A stretch of 64,000 nucleotides of DNA from Hypomesus transpacificus (Eukaryota; Chordata; Actinopteri; Osmeriformes; Osmeridae): positions 2,461,497-2,525,496 of the forward strand of contig NC_061080.1 of assembly GCF_021917145.1 (NCBI RefSeq), given 5' to 3'. The notes beneath the pieces were generated by a model, which saw only the letters and a program-made list of their open reading frames with translations, was not told the DNA's origin and ran no database searches. Both the position numbers and the translations under genes were made by a program. Positions 43,434 through 53,461 of this stretch are shown one piece after another (the first letter of the stretch is position 1; every line of letters begins with the position of its first letter).

Positions 43434-43441
43434 TGACGTCA
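43434..43441. promoter_or_regulatory. Full CRE site TGACGTCA
   Basis: A perfect palindromic cAMP-response element in a GC-rich stretch. With the nearby X-box it suggests a regulated, possibly neural promoter. Function is inferred. Confidence 0.6.
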
Positions 43442-43449
43442 GAACTCAG

Positions 43450-43647
43450 AGCCGTGTGAAGCTGCATGCAGCTTCATCCCCCTAGATCACCCAGGATTCT
43501 ATATCGTATCGAAACCACAGGCGGAAATGCGTTAGATCCGTCAATGGTCTGAATACCTATATCTAAATGATTGTTGCTCCTCAGCCTCCTCCCATAACGA
43601 CAGAGAGAGTATATTAAATCCACCAAGAACTACGGAAAAGACCACAG
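43450..43647 (+). other. smim45: Probable 5' UTR exon of smim45
   Basis: The stretch ends in ACCACAG followed by GTATGT, a good donor, and the next strong acceptor (CCCCCTGCAG, ending 44316) leads ten bases later to the smim45 ATG. The transcription start is not determined. Confidence 0.45.
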
Positions 43648-44326
43648 GTATGTACACAGATAAAGCATTCTTCTTATATCTGCAATGAAGGGCTCGTTTC
43701 AGCATGAAGCTGTTGAGTTTCGACTCGTTTTACACACTCTTTGGATGTGACACGTTGGGCTTAAATCTAGCAAAGGATAGTCAGTGGTTAGAGATCCTGT
43801 GGTAGAGTCAGAGTGGCCGGTGCTCCCATGTAAGGAAAGCACCGCTAGTCATGAAGGCATGCTTGGACTGCAGATCATTATGCAACGCTTGATGACTCTG
43901 TTCCCCTTATACAGGTAACAAGTAGAATTATGTGTATCTTTAGATTAGTAAGAGTGTTAAGTAACGCTCAAGTAACATGAGTTACTATTGACACTGACTA
44001 GTAACTTCAATCCCTCCGTTCTCCAACTCCTTTGTACTTCCACCATCGCTCCATTTCTTCTTTTCTGCTCCTTGCCTCATCTGTCTCTTCTCTTGTTTCC
44101 TTTCCCCCTTCGCCTACCGTCCTCTGCCCCCCCCCCCCCACACACACACACATACTTCCATCCCTTCCGTTCCATCCTCCTGCTTCTCTCTCCCCAACCT
44201 CCTTCACTCTACACATATACTTCTCCCCACCACTCCCTCCATCACTCCTCCTCCTCTCCACCCTTTTCCCTCCTGCCCCGTCCCCTCCACCCCTCCCTCC
44301 CTTCTCCCCCCTGCAGCGTCCTCAGC

Positions 44327-44527
44327 ATGTCGTGGATGTTCCTGGACTGGTTCGTGCCCCTCTACCTGCTGGTGTCGGTCCTGGTGCTGGCCGGCTTCGG
44401 GGCCTGCCTCTACTTCCTGGAGCCCGGCCTGCAGGACGCCCACAAGTGGAGCAACAAGACTGTTCGGCACCTCCCGCTGGTGGCCAGCATCAACTGCAGA
44501 GACGATGACAGCAGTGCCCTGATATGA
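44327..44527 (+). CDS. smim45: Small integral membrane protein 45
   Basis: 66-residue single-exon coding region after a 5' intron. It reads MSWMFLDWFVPLYLLVSVLV then a hydrophobic stretch to about residue 30, giving one transmembrane helix. After this come CLYFLEPGLQDAHKW and a polar C-terminal tail. FLDWFVP and EPGLQ-AHKW are the conserved marks of vertebrate SMIM45 (68 residues in human). In-frame upstream extension is low-complexity proline/serine sequence across the acceptor and is rejected. Its function is not known. Position between cenpm and septin3 agrees with the human order. Confidence 0.88.
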   Translation: MSWMFLDWFVPLYLLVSVLVLAGFGACLYFLEPGLQDAHKWSNKTVRHLPLVASINCRDDDSSALI

Positions 44528-44816
44528 CTATGGATGGATGGAAGCATGGACGGATGAATGAACGAAAAGAAGAGTTGGAGGGAGGTAGGGAGTGAGGGAG
44601 GTTGAGAGGTGGTGCTTGTTTCAAAGGGGACTGAGCATGCTGGACTGCAGGATGTAAGCTACTGTTACAGGCTAAGACAAATGATATTGTGTTTGTGCCA
44701 TGTCATAGCTGTGCACTTCTGCATAGGGTTTTGTAAATGAATAATCACTTTACACAGATCCCATATGTCATTTAGTTATTTTTATAGACTAAAAATGTGA
44801 ATGCAATACATTTGTC
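44528..44816 (+). other. smim45 3' flank
   Basis: Contains GGATGGATGG-type repeats just after the stop and is AT-rich toward the transposon. No canonical AATAAA before the insertion; AATGAATAATC near 44738 is the closest. The transposon may therefore have landed near or within the 3' UTR. Confidence 0.4.
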
Positions 44817-45109
44817 TACACTGCAAAAAGTGAGACTGTGGTTAATTAATATTTAATTAATAATTTATAGTGATTTATACACAGTAAAAATGGGTATCTG
44901 CAGTTTGGAATCATATTGAGTGGAATTCAACAATTTATAATTATTTATTAATTGCATTTTACTCAGTTTTGCGTGAATGAAATTTACTGTGAATCACTCA
45001 GTAGTATTTAATTGGATTTCATCAGGAGGGTCAAATATACAGAAAATTTGTACATTTTACTCAAATGGAGATTGTTGTTTTAATCAATTAGTTACATTTA
45101 CGCTCAAGG

Positions 45110-45161
45110 CATTTCGCGCACGTCGATGGACGCCGCCATTTGATGGAAGCTCACCTAAAGG
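45110..45161 (+). other. Possible 5' UTR exon of the transposase gene
   Basis: A GCCGCCATT-containing segment ends in CACCTAAAG followed by GTAAGA, a strong donor. TTATTACCTAAG (46233-46244) just before the transposase ORF is a matching acceptor. The inferred intron is about 1.1 kb. Confidence 0.35.
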
Positions 45162-46255
45162 TAAGACGTGTTTCATTAAGCTGCTGTCTAGCTTTAGGCT
45201 ACTGTTGGCCAAGCACACTTAACGTTGCACACACAGAGTAACGTCGCACGTGTGATTCTGAGCATAACCGACTATTTTCCGATAGACAAAAACTATATGA
45301 CAAACGCTATAGTATGGCTTCAAAATTTACAATTAGGAGGCTAACAGGTAACACTAGCAGGTAGTAGCATTGCTACAAGTGTTATGCTAGGTAACGGAAG
45401 CTAACTAATAACTCACTCTGGTGGAAGCGTCGGTAATATTTAGAACTCACGCATCTACAGTAGCTAAAAGTTAAGTTGGTAAAACAAACAGCTAAGGCCA
45501 AGTTTGTTGCGCTGTAGCTTAACTCAAACTGAAGGTGATTCAGATTGTTGTGGAGACTGTTCACTGGTCAGTAATAGTAAGAAGCCACTGGTGCATCCGA
45601 TGAAAATGCCTTAGATGATGTACAGATCTAAAGTTGTTATTTATTGTTTAGTTGAGAGGAATGGTGTTGGTTATATTTGATGTATCTGAACGCACTCAAA
45701 ACAACACTTTAGCACTCCAAGTTAAACCAAATGTCCGCACCATAAACTAGGTAGTCCGCTATTCCCGCCACTGGGTACCGCGAGCATCCCCAGACTGCAA
45801 TCTGATTGACTATACCGAGTGGAGCCATAAGGGGTGCACGCACTAACGGCATGACCCAGCAGCAGCGAAAGGGCTCACTTGCACAGTCTAAAGGGGCAAA
45901 ACCATCAGTCCTTTGCAACAACAGTCGATGTTGACTTTGTTTCTACGAAGCATATAAAGGACTAAACAGCGTCTAGCTCAAATATAACAAATCGAGGGTT
46001 TCCAAGCATAAGGTAACCGCAGGCCATGCCGCCTCTTAACTAAGCTACGACCTCGCCTCAACCAGAGATTCTAAAGCCAACTTTACAAGCTAACTAGCTA
46101 GCTAGCTAGCAAGTAACTTGACAATATGGCCTAATATTTCAATGTAGTTAGCATACCCTCAGAGCAAAGGCTCTACAAATGTATAGGTTAGTAAGTTGTA
46201 AGAACTGATGCATGGCTCTTTCCCTTTCTGTTCTTATTACCTAAGGTTTTGACCA

Positions 46256-48895
46256 ATGGCATGGCAGTGTAAGATCTGCAAGTCTTTGGCTGCTACCAAA
46301 GGAAATCTGCTAAAGCATTACCGACTACAGCATGCAACATTTAGTCGTGGTCAATCCCAGCCATGTTTACATGACCGTTGTCCTTGCACATTTAAAACGC
46401 AGACTGCTCTTCGCACTCATTTGTCCAGATACCATGCAGCTAAAGAAAGTCTACAGTCAGGAGTTATCTCTGCTTTTAAGTGTTTAGTTTGTGATTTTTG
46501 TTGTTCTACAGAAAATGACTACTTTCGGCATATTGGAAATCATCTGAAAATCCACGAAACTGTGTTTTGTGTATTTGAAGGATGTGACTTTAGGACAAAT
46601 ATATACAATACATTCCTGAAACACAAAAGCAGAAAACACAAATCATATTCCTTGAGTAATTTTAGACAAGACGTATATGAGAGTCAACATAGTCAGAATG
46701 TTGATCCCTCTGATTTACCAGAGACCAGTGATGGTGAGGGCACTAGTTTAAATTTTGATCAGGGAAGTGAATCAGACTTAGTTATTCAAAGAATTGGCTT
46801 ACTTCTACTGAAATTACAGACCATCTATAATGCTTCAGGGAAGTGTGTTGATGCCTTGGTTGAAGACCTTCAGTTCATTTCATCTTCAGCATCTGTTGCT
46901 GTTGTTAGAAACATAATTGATTCAACATTGATATCTAATCAATGTGTTGTTGACCAGACCATAATAACTGACTTGGCAGAACAGCTGTGTAGCTTGCATC
47001 CTATTAGTACAGCACTTGGAGAAGGTGGTCCACTTGCTTCAGCTTTTAAGAGGAGAAGGTATTTTAAGGAGCACTTCCAGTGTGTTGGGAGTGTTGAATA
47101 TATTCTTGATTCTCACAATAACAAGACCTTTCAATATGTGCCTATTCTTGAGACTTTGCAGCAAGTCTTGAAGGATAAAGACATTGCAGAGGAAATCTTA
47201 TCCAGAACCTCAAACAGTACTCAATATATTAAGTCTATTTTTGATGGAAAGTTTTTCAAGCAGAATGACTTCAATGCTGGAGATGAAACACGTCTCTCTA
47301 TAATACTTTATGTGGATGATTTTGAGGTTTGTAACCCACTTGGAACTTCGAGAAAAAAACATAAAATAACAGCTGTTTATTGGATTTTGGGAAATTTGCC
47401 ATCCAAGTTGCAATCTGTGTTAACATCAATTCACCTAGCTTTACTTTGTAAAGCTGTTGATGTCAAACAGTTTGGATACAGAACAATTTTGGAACCACTA
47501 TTGAAAGATCTCGCCACTCTTGAACATGAAGGGATTTTAATTTCCAGTGTTGGAAAAAATATTAGGGGCACTGTGCACTGCGTTGTGGCTGACAATCTCG
47601 GTGCACATTCCATCAGTGGACTAGTTGAGAGTTTCACAGGGCCGTACATCTGTAGATTTTGTCTTGGACATTCTTCAGAATACCAAACGCATGAAGTGCG
47701 GACTGGGGTGTTTCCACCTCGGACAAAAACTGACTATAGTTTGCATGTGCAAACTGTGAGAGAAAATCCTGATTTACTGCATAGTTTTGGTGTTAAGCGT
47801 CTGTGTCCATTGACTGATAAATTGAATCATTTCCACTTTGTCTCTGGATATCCACCAGATGTACTACATGACCTTTTTGAAGGCATAATACCAAGAGAAT
47901 TAGCGTTGTGTTTTCAGACTTTTACCAAGAAAAAGTACTTTACTTTGGCTGAACTCCATGACTTAATCAGACGTTTTCCCTTTAAGGGCTCAGACAAAGC
48001 TAACTGCCCTCAAGCAATCCCTCAAAATTACAGTAATCGCAGAACTATAGGAGGAAATGCCCACGAAAACTGGGCCTTAATCAGGTTCTTGCCTCTCATT
48101 GTTGGTTCGCGGGTACCTGAGGGTGATTCTGCCTGGCAGGTTCTCCTGACTTTAAAAGACATAGTTGAATTGGTGGTTGCCCCTGTTCATACAGTTGAAA
48201 CTATTGCATACCTCGACTCTAAAATATCTGAACATCGTGAACAATTCTTAGCTGCTTTTCCTAAAACTAAACTGACACCCAAACACCATTTTTTGGAACA
48301 CTACCCCGCCATGATTGAAGGTTATGGGCCTCTGGTTAGTGTATGGACTATGAGATTTGAGGCAAAACACAGCTTTTTTAAGCAGGTTGTTAGACACACT
48401 AACAATTTCAAAAATGTGTTGTTGACCCTTGCTACAAGACATCAGCTGATGATGTCATACCACTCTCGTACAGATGTTGGAAAACAGCCATTGTGTGTCA
48501 CAAAAATATCTGATATATCTTTAGATGTGTTACATTCAGACATACAGGAAGCTCTAAAAGAAACATCCCCACTTCTATCTACTGTGCAGTTAGCCAACAC
48601 TGTCACCTACTATGGAACACGGTACACTGTTGGGATGATTTTGTCGTATGGCTCTACTGGTGGGTTACCAGACTTTGTTGAGATTCTTCAGATAGCCATA
48701 CTAGACAACTCTGTAACATTTTTTGTGAAGTTACTTGCTGCATGGTATGAAGAGCATCTTAGATCTTTTCATCTGGAGGAGACTGGGAAATTGTGTATTG
48801 TGGAGCAGCAGAAACTTGCTGATGTGTACCCTTTGGCAGCCTACAGTGTGGGAGGAAAACGCTTGGTTACACTCAAACGTCACATCTGTTGTTAA
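46256..48895 (+). CDS. Zinc-finger DDE transposase of CMC/TNP2 type
   Basis: 879 residues in one exon. Four C2H2 fingers come first, the opening one with Cys5, Cys8, His21 and His26, the last ending near residue 130. They should bind the transposon ends. The transposase core follows. Asp354/Asp355 sit in ILYVDDFEVCNPLG, the counterpart of the TNP2 DGFNPF motif. The second Asp446 is in VVADNLGAH. The CMC hallmark C-x2-C is Cys466-Cys469, and the LH hallmark is Leu537-His538 in DVLHDLFEG. The candidate Glu702 is in MRFEAKHSFF. The large gap between the second Asp and Glu is usual in CMC enzymes. I assign the catalytic residues by motif, not by structure. No stop or frameshift is seen. Confidence 0.82.
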   Translation: MAWQCKICKSLAATKGNLLKHYRLQHATFSRGQSQPCLHDRCPCTFKTQTALRTHLSRYHAAKESLQSGVISAFKCLVCDFCCSTENDYFRHIGNHLKIHETVFCVFEGCDFRTNIYNTFLKHKSRKHKSYSLSNFRQDVYESQHSQNVDPSDLPETSDGEGTSLNFDQGSESDLVIQRIGLLLLKLQTIYNASGKCVDALVEDLQFISSSASVAVVRNIIDSTLISNQCVVDQTIITDLAEQLCSLHPISTALGEGGPLASAFKRRRYFKEHFQCVGSVEYILDSHNNKTFQYVPILETLQQVLKDKDIAEEILSRTSNSTQYIKSIFDGKFFKQNDFNAGDETRLSIILYVDDFEVCNPLGTSRKKHKITAVYWILGNLPSKLQSVLTSIHLALLCKAVDVKQFGYRTILEPLLKDLATLEHEGILISSVGKNIRGTVHCVVADNLGAHSISGLVESFTGPYICRFCLGHSSEYQTHEVRTGVFPPRTKTDYSLHVQTVRENPDLLHSFGVKRLCPLTDKLNHFHFVSGYPPDVLHDLFEGIIPRELALCFQTFTKKKYFTLAELHDLIRRFPFKGSDKANCPQAIPQNYSNRRTIGGNAHENWALIRFLPLIVGSRVPEGDSAWQVLLTLKDIVELVVAPVHTVETIAYLDSKISEHREQFLAAFPKTKLTPKHHFLEHYPAMIEGYGPLVSVWTMRFEAKHSFFKQVVRHTNNFKNVLLTLATRHQLMMSYHSRTDVGKQPLCVTKISDISLDVLHSDIQEALKETSPLLSTVQLANTVTYYGTRYTVGMILSYGSTGGLPDFVEILQIAILDNSVTFFVKLLAAWYEEHLRSFHLEETGKLCIVEQQKLADVYPLAAYSVGGKRLVTLKRHICC

Positions 48896-49106
48896 TTTAA
48901 GGTGATTGAAACGTATTTATATTAACCAATACATCTACATTATTTAAAGACAGAATACAGATATCAGAATCACTGGATATAATTTTAACCGTATTTTCTT
49001 TAATTATTATTTATTCTTGTCACATACAGGCTCTTTATCACAAATCACTGTATGTCTACTCTAACATGTAAACTTTTGTCTATTCACTTTTGTCAGGCTG
49101 GCAAAG

Positions 49107-51557
49107 ATGGAGGAAAAGCTCCGAGTAGTAATTGAGGACCAGATTGAGAAGTTGCTCCTTCCATCGGGGATCCCATCCACTGTGGAGGAACTGCAAAGTG
49201 TTGTAAAGGAGACCTTTGGAATACCTGTCGAGTTCAGTCTCCAGTATTTGGATTCTGAGTTCAAAGATTTCTTTACCCTCCATAAAAGTGACCAAATCAA
49301 ACACAAGGATACCATAAAGGTTGTTAAGGCTGCCCCGATTCTTCTTGAGCTGCATCCAGTTGATCATTTGGACAGTTCCTTTGGTCAACAATCAACTGAC
49401 TGTGAGTCTAGATCTGATGCAGATTCAGTTGTATTAAGTACAGAGTCATCCTTTGGATCAGTGTCCTCACAGGCGTCTACTGTTATCCTGCCCAAGAAAA
49501 GTTCCACAGAGCGATGCCAACCATGGCCAAAGCAGTTCCCTATTCCACAGTTTGCTTATGAAACCGAGATGTGCCTTGAAAGAGCAGCTGAAGACTATCA
49601 GATCAATGGAACTTCTCTGAATACTTCGAAGGTTAAGGCAGACATACTTGAGAAAATGTGTGAAACGATGTATACATATACAGCGTATCCATCAGGTGCA
49701 CAGATCAGTGACGTTGCTGATGCACTTTGCATGAAGTATCCATTTCTCAAGGAATCAGGCTCATTCTCCGGTATCTATGGCTGGCAACAAAGCTTAAAGT
49801 ACAAAATGGCAAATTATCGCACTAAACTCAGAGGCTTCGGAGTTCCGGAAGTGATGTGCAATGCACTCAAACGCAAAAGCCCTGCTGACCAGAAGTCTGC
49901 AAAGAGTATCAAAAAGCCTAGAAAGGCAGAAGTTAACTACCTCCCCCCTTACCCGGCAGGAGAGAATGAAGAAATTCAAGAACAAGAGAGGATTCAGCTA
50001 CTCACTGAAGTAAGGAAAAGGGACAACAGCAAAGTGATAAAAGACAAAATGGGGAAAACATTTCCACACAGAAGAAATGAAATTGTCAACCAATCACCCA
50101 GCATTGAGGACATCAATGCCAGATGGCCTGCTCTATTTGAGGCATCTCAAGTGAGTTACAAATGCATGCTAATTATAAATATTCTTAATCCATTGTGAAG
50201 GACTGCAGTGGTGGTTTTAGCGTATTTGATACTTTTTTCCAAATCATATTTTAAGATCAAATTCCAGAACCACTATTACTTCTTTTCCTGCTTTTAAAAA
50301 CGTTGTCAGAAGTATCATCTACATTAGTTTCTTTTAATTTTCAGATCCAGGATGAGTTTTACAGAATCACAATGGTGCATCTTGAGTCAAAGTTCATGGC
50401 CAAGCTGGATGAATACACTCCGAAGCTTTTGAATCTCTACCAAGCCAAGGGTGGAGCCATGGGGTTGAGGTTGCAGGCCATCCTACTCAAGGTATCCTTC
50501 AATTAGTTATGTTAGCTTATATTTGATTAAAGAAAGGGTTAGGAATGGGTTGGAATATCATTTGCATATTACTTAAATTTACAAGAAGCAACATGATTTG
50601 AGCAAAGGAGCGGCCGAGTGAACAACCATGTGAGCGGGGGGTGGGATATTCACACCGTTCAGCTCCGCTCATCAACTCTTGGATGTTTTTTTACCTTATT
50701 TGTCATTTCAGGCTCCAACCAATCCTAACACTAACGTGACGAGAGCTGTTGTCATCCGATGTTTGGTGGTGTACCTTGGGGAATCTTTAGATCATCTCCT
50801 TAAAGAGTATGATGTAAGTTGAAGTACATATTAAACTGTGATGGAGGTCGCTCTGTTTACCCTGTATAAACTGTATTTCTCACAATCATTCTTGGCAGGC
50901 TACTGATGTTTGCATATTTGCACTTCTACATTCATGTCTCTTTCTTATGGCTCCAAATGTTCATAGCTAAGGTTTTCTTTCTAAGAGCTATTCAAACAGC
51001 AGCCGAGAGCCACTTTTACAGAACTTATTCTAAAATAAGCAGAGCAGCAGAGTTAATCCAGTGCTTGGACGACTCTTGGCTTCGGGAATGATTTCACAGT
51101 GTAGAACGGCTGATGGGTGACCAGCCTGCCTTTGGGAATTTAGAATAAAATACTCATCAATACACAAGTGCCAGGGAGAAAAACATTGTAACAATGGATC
51201 GATATAATAAAATAAAACTAATTTACAAATATGTTCTTGCTGTTTCAGGATGCTGATGGAGACAGTGTGTCACAGGACCTTGCTGTGCAAAGAATGACAA
51301 TCTACACCATCAAGAGTAATGGATCAGAAGATCCAGACGATGTTGGTATCATAGTAGAGGGCCAGAAAGTTCTGACTGCTCTTGGTGACTTAACAAGGGC
51401 TTGCTCGATCCTCATTGGGTTGACCTATGCTGTAAATTTGGCCTATCCCAAAGAGCTCAAATATACATTTGAGGTCTTTCAGAAACTCCTCCTTGAGCTG
51501 GACTGTTCAAAGCTGTCCCCAAAAGTCAACAGCCTCAAAAACAAACTGCTAGCTTAA
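49107..51557 (+). CDS. PB1-like / SAMD3-like accessory protein of the transposon
   Basis: I join exons 49107-50150, 50345-50491, 50712-50813 and 51249-51557: all GT-AG, all phase 0, 533 residues. The first 70 or so residues (MEEKLRVVIEDQIEKLLLPS onward, with HKDTIKVV at the end) look like a ubiquitin-fold/PB1 domain. A Ser-rich linker, a helical region around YGWQQSLKYKMANYRTKLR, a basic patch (KRKSPADQKSAKSIKKPRK) and a helical C terminus follow. Fish genomes contain many similar proteins annotated as SAMD3-like, but I see no SAM domain in this one. It starts 211 bp after the transposase stop, on the same strand and inside the same termini, so I take it as the element's second gene. AATAAA is at 51825-51830. 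The role is unknown; CACTA elements often use a second protein to bind subterminal repeats. Confidence 0.75.
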
Positions 51558-52079
51558 AGAGACTTGTGAGTGCTTCTTTAAGCTTTATTTTATTTATTTT
51601 ATTTAACAATGTGGTACTTTCAGTTAAGTCGCAAGACAGGCGCAAGCAGTATCCTGCTAGTTTTGGTGTTCTTGTTTTGTAGTGAAACACTTGTAGGTGA
51701 ACCATGTCTTGTTCAGACATTTTCAACTTATTTCTGTTGAATTGATTGATTAAAAAAAAAAAAATCCTGTTTGAAATGACATTACTGACAATCTGTTGTG
51801 TGATTTTTGTATGATTTCATGTAAAATAAAGATTACAGAATTTTACAGTAAGGTTAAATGTACCTTCCTTAGGTGTCTTAAGTTAAGTTACTCCAGCAAG
51901 ACATGAGTTTATTTTCATGCATGGTTGACATAACTTGAGTACAATTTGGCATTACAAGAAGCTAGGGCTAGCTATGATATTAAGTCGTTAGGAAGGCGTT
52001 ACACAATGTACTGAAGTATGACTTAATATAATGATATTAATGAATGCAAATAACCTTTATCCAGACAGTAGTCTTTATC

Positions 52080-52440
52080 AACTTTCACCAGATAATTAGA
52101 TATAAATCAATTTTGCCCAAATATTTGGTAAATATAAATAAGCTTGGCCTGGATATGTAGTAAATATAGGTAACTTTTGCCCAAATAATTAGTAAGTATG
52201 ATTTATTTTGGCTCAAATATGTAGTAAATATAAATAGGTTTTGCCCAAATAATTGGTAAATATGAATTATGTTGGTCCAGGTATGTAGTTAATAATAATT
52301 AATTTTGCCCAAATAATAAGTAAATATAAATAGGTTGGCCTGGATATGTAATAAATATAGGTCACTTTTGCCCAAATAATTAGTAAATATGAATTATGTT
52401 GGTCCAGATATGTAGTTAATATTAATTAATTTTGCATAGA
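52080..52440. repeat. 64-bp subterminal tandem repeat of the transposon
   Basis: GCCCAAAT recurs at about 52115, 52179, 52243, 52307 and 52370, a period of 63-64 bp. The units alternate with a GGCCTGGATATGTAGTAAAT or GGTCCAGATATGTAGTTAAT half. The array ends about 180 bp from the right terminus. Such arrays bind the accessory protein in plant CACTA elements; here that is inference. Confidence 0.8.
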
Positions 52441-52621
52441 TACTTAGTAAATGTAAGTCAGATTTCCTTGTGATAATTACATATTTATTGTGTAAATGTA
52501 GTTGAATTATTCAATAAATTTTAATCAAAGTTGTAGTATTAAAATCTATTCAATTATATCACATGTCACTTTGTTGCCACAATTTTTTTAAGTAACTAGT
52601 GGTCACATTTTTTACAGTGTA

Positions 52622-53461
52622 AGTCTAGATCGACAATGATGGACGCTGTGATCAGGTGTCATTTTTGCGAATAGCCTTGTTCAGAAGGAATCCCCAAAAA
52701 ACGATTTTCCAAAGAAATGTGTGGATCTGAAAGGAGTAGGATTAGCAAGATGGCCGCAGTCACTTGGTGGGCTAGATTGATGACATTCATGTTCATACCC
52801 ATCCTGATATTCTCAAATCGTCAATTTAGATTACATACTCAAAATATGTACATATTGCATCGGTTCTGGGTGCTGTTTCTGGACAGAATGTGAATCAACA
52901 TATCTGGTTGGTCAGATAAGTGCCAAAATTAGGTGAGGCCAAAAATATATGAACCTGGAACAAATTATGGTTCTAAGACAAGAGTATGGAGTATATTTTT
53001 TCATATGATTGTTTTTCATATTATTATTGTTTATGGCAAAGTGATGAAAGTATGGTGTACATGTATGTACAACTCTTTTAATGACCTTATGCCTCTCAAT
53101 GTATGTGCACATGGACATTAAATCAATGTTTTAAAATGTATCAGAATTCTGTCCTTATTCTTCAATTCTCACATTGTACTTCGATGTTCAAATTTTCTCA
53201 GATCTAAGATTCCAAAAATGTCCCTGTACTGACTGTTTTCAACAGCCACCCTCAATGTACAAAACCCCTCCAAAAGCTGAGACTCTAGTTTGTCCCAGAC
53301 AGATGTCAGGAATCTTATGGAAAATAACAAACAGACTGTGAAGAGATGGGGTGAGTGGGTGAGTGAAACAGTGCAGCTTTAGAGGAGAGGAATGAGGAGA
53401 ATGTTACTTTGGTACCCACCACTTCCTGTTGTCTTCCACCCTGTTTCTCTTCCTCGCTCAG
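52622..53461. other. Gap between transposon and next exon
   Basis: No confident exon. A stretch from 53246 (after TTTCAACAG) is open for about 30 residues but runs into TGA at 53339 before a donor of the right phase, so I leave it out. Confidence 0.4.

Larger units (their letters stand above)
44819..52619 (+). mobile_element. Complete CACTG-ended CMC/CACTA-type transposon, two genes
   Basis: The left end CACTGCAAAAAGTGAGAC and the reverse of the right end CACTGTAAAAAATGTGAC match at 15 of 18 positions without gaps. TA flanks both ends (44817-44818 and 52620-52621) as a 2-bp target duplication. The 7801-bp interior carries two plus-strand genes: a zinc-finger DDE transposase (46256-48895) and a spliced PB1-like protein (49107-51557). 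A 64-bp subterminal repeat array lies near the right end. Both genes are open, so the copy is young or under selection. CACTA elements usually give 3-bp duplications, whereas TA is more like Mirage, so the exact branch is uncertain. Confidence 0.85.

Noticed and set aside
44007-44508. Frames of 84-179 residues overlapping smim45
   Set aside because: They read through the polypyrimidine tract of the smim45 intron or use other frames; only the 66-residue frame matches a known family.
45709-45921. 70-residue minus-strand frame left of the transposase
   Set aside because: No homology or splice context; antisense to a likely 5' intron of the transposase gene.
53246-53350. Possible extra 5' exon of the unrecognised gene
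   Set aside because: The open frame ends at TGA 53339 before a donor that would keep phase with 53462, so it cannot be joined as seen.
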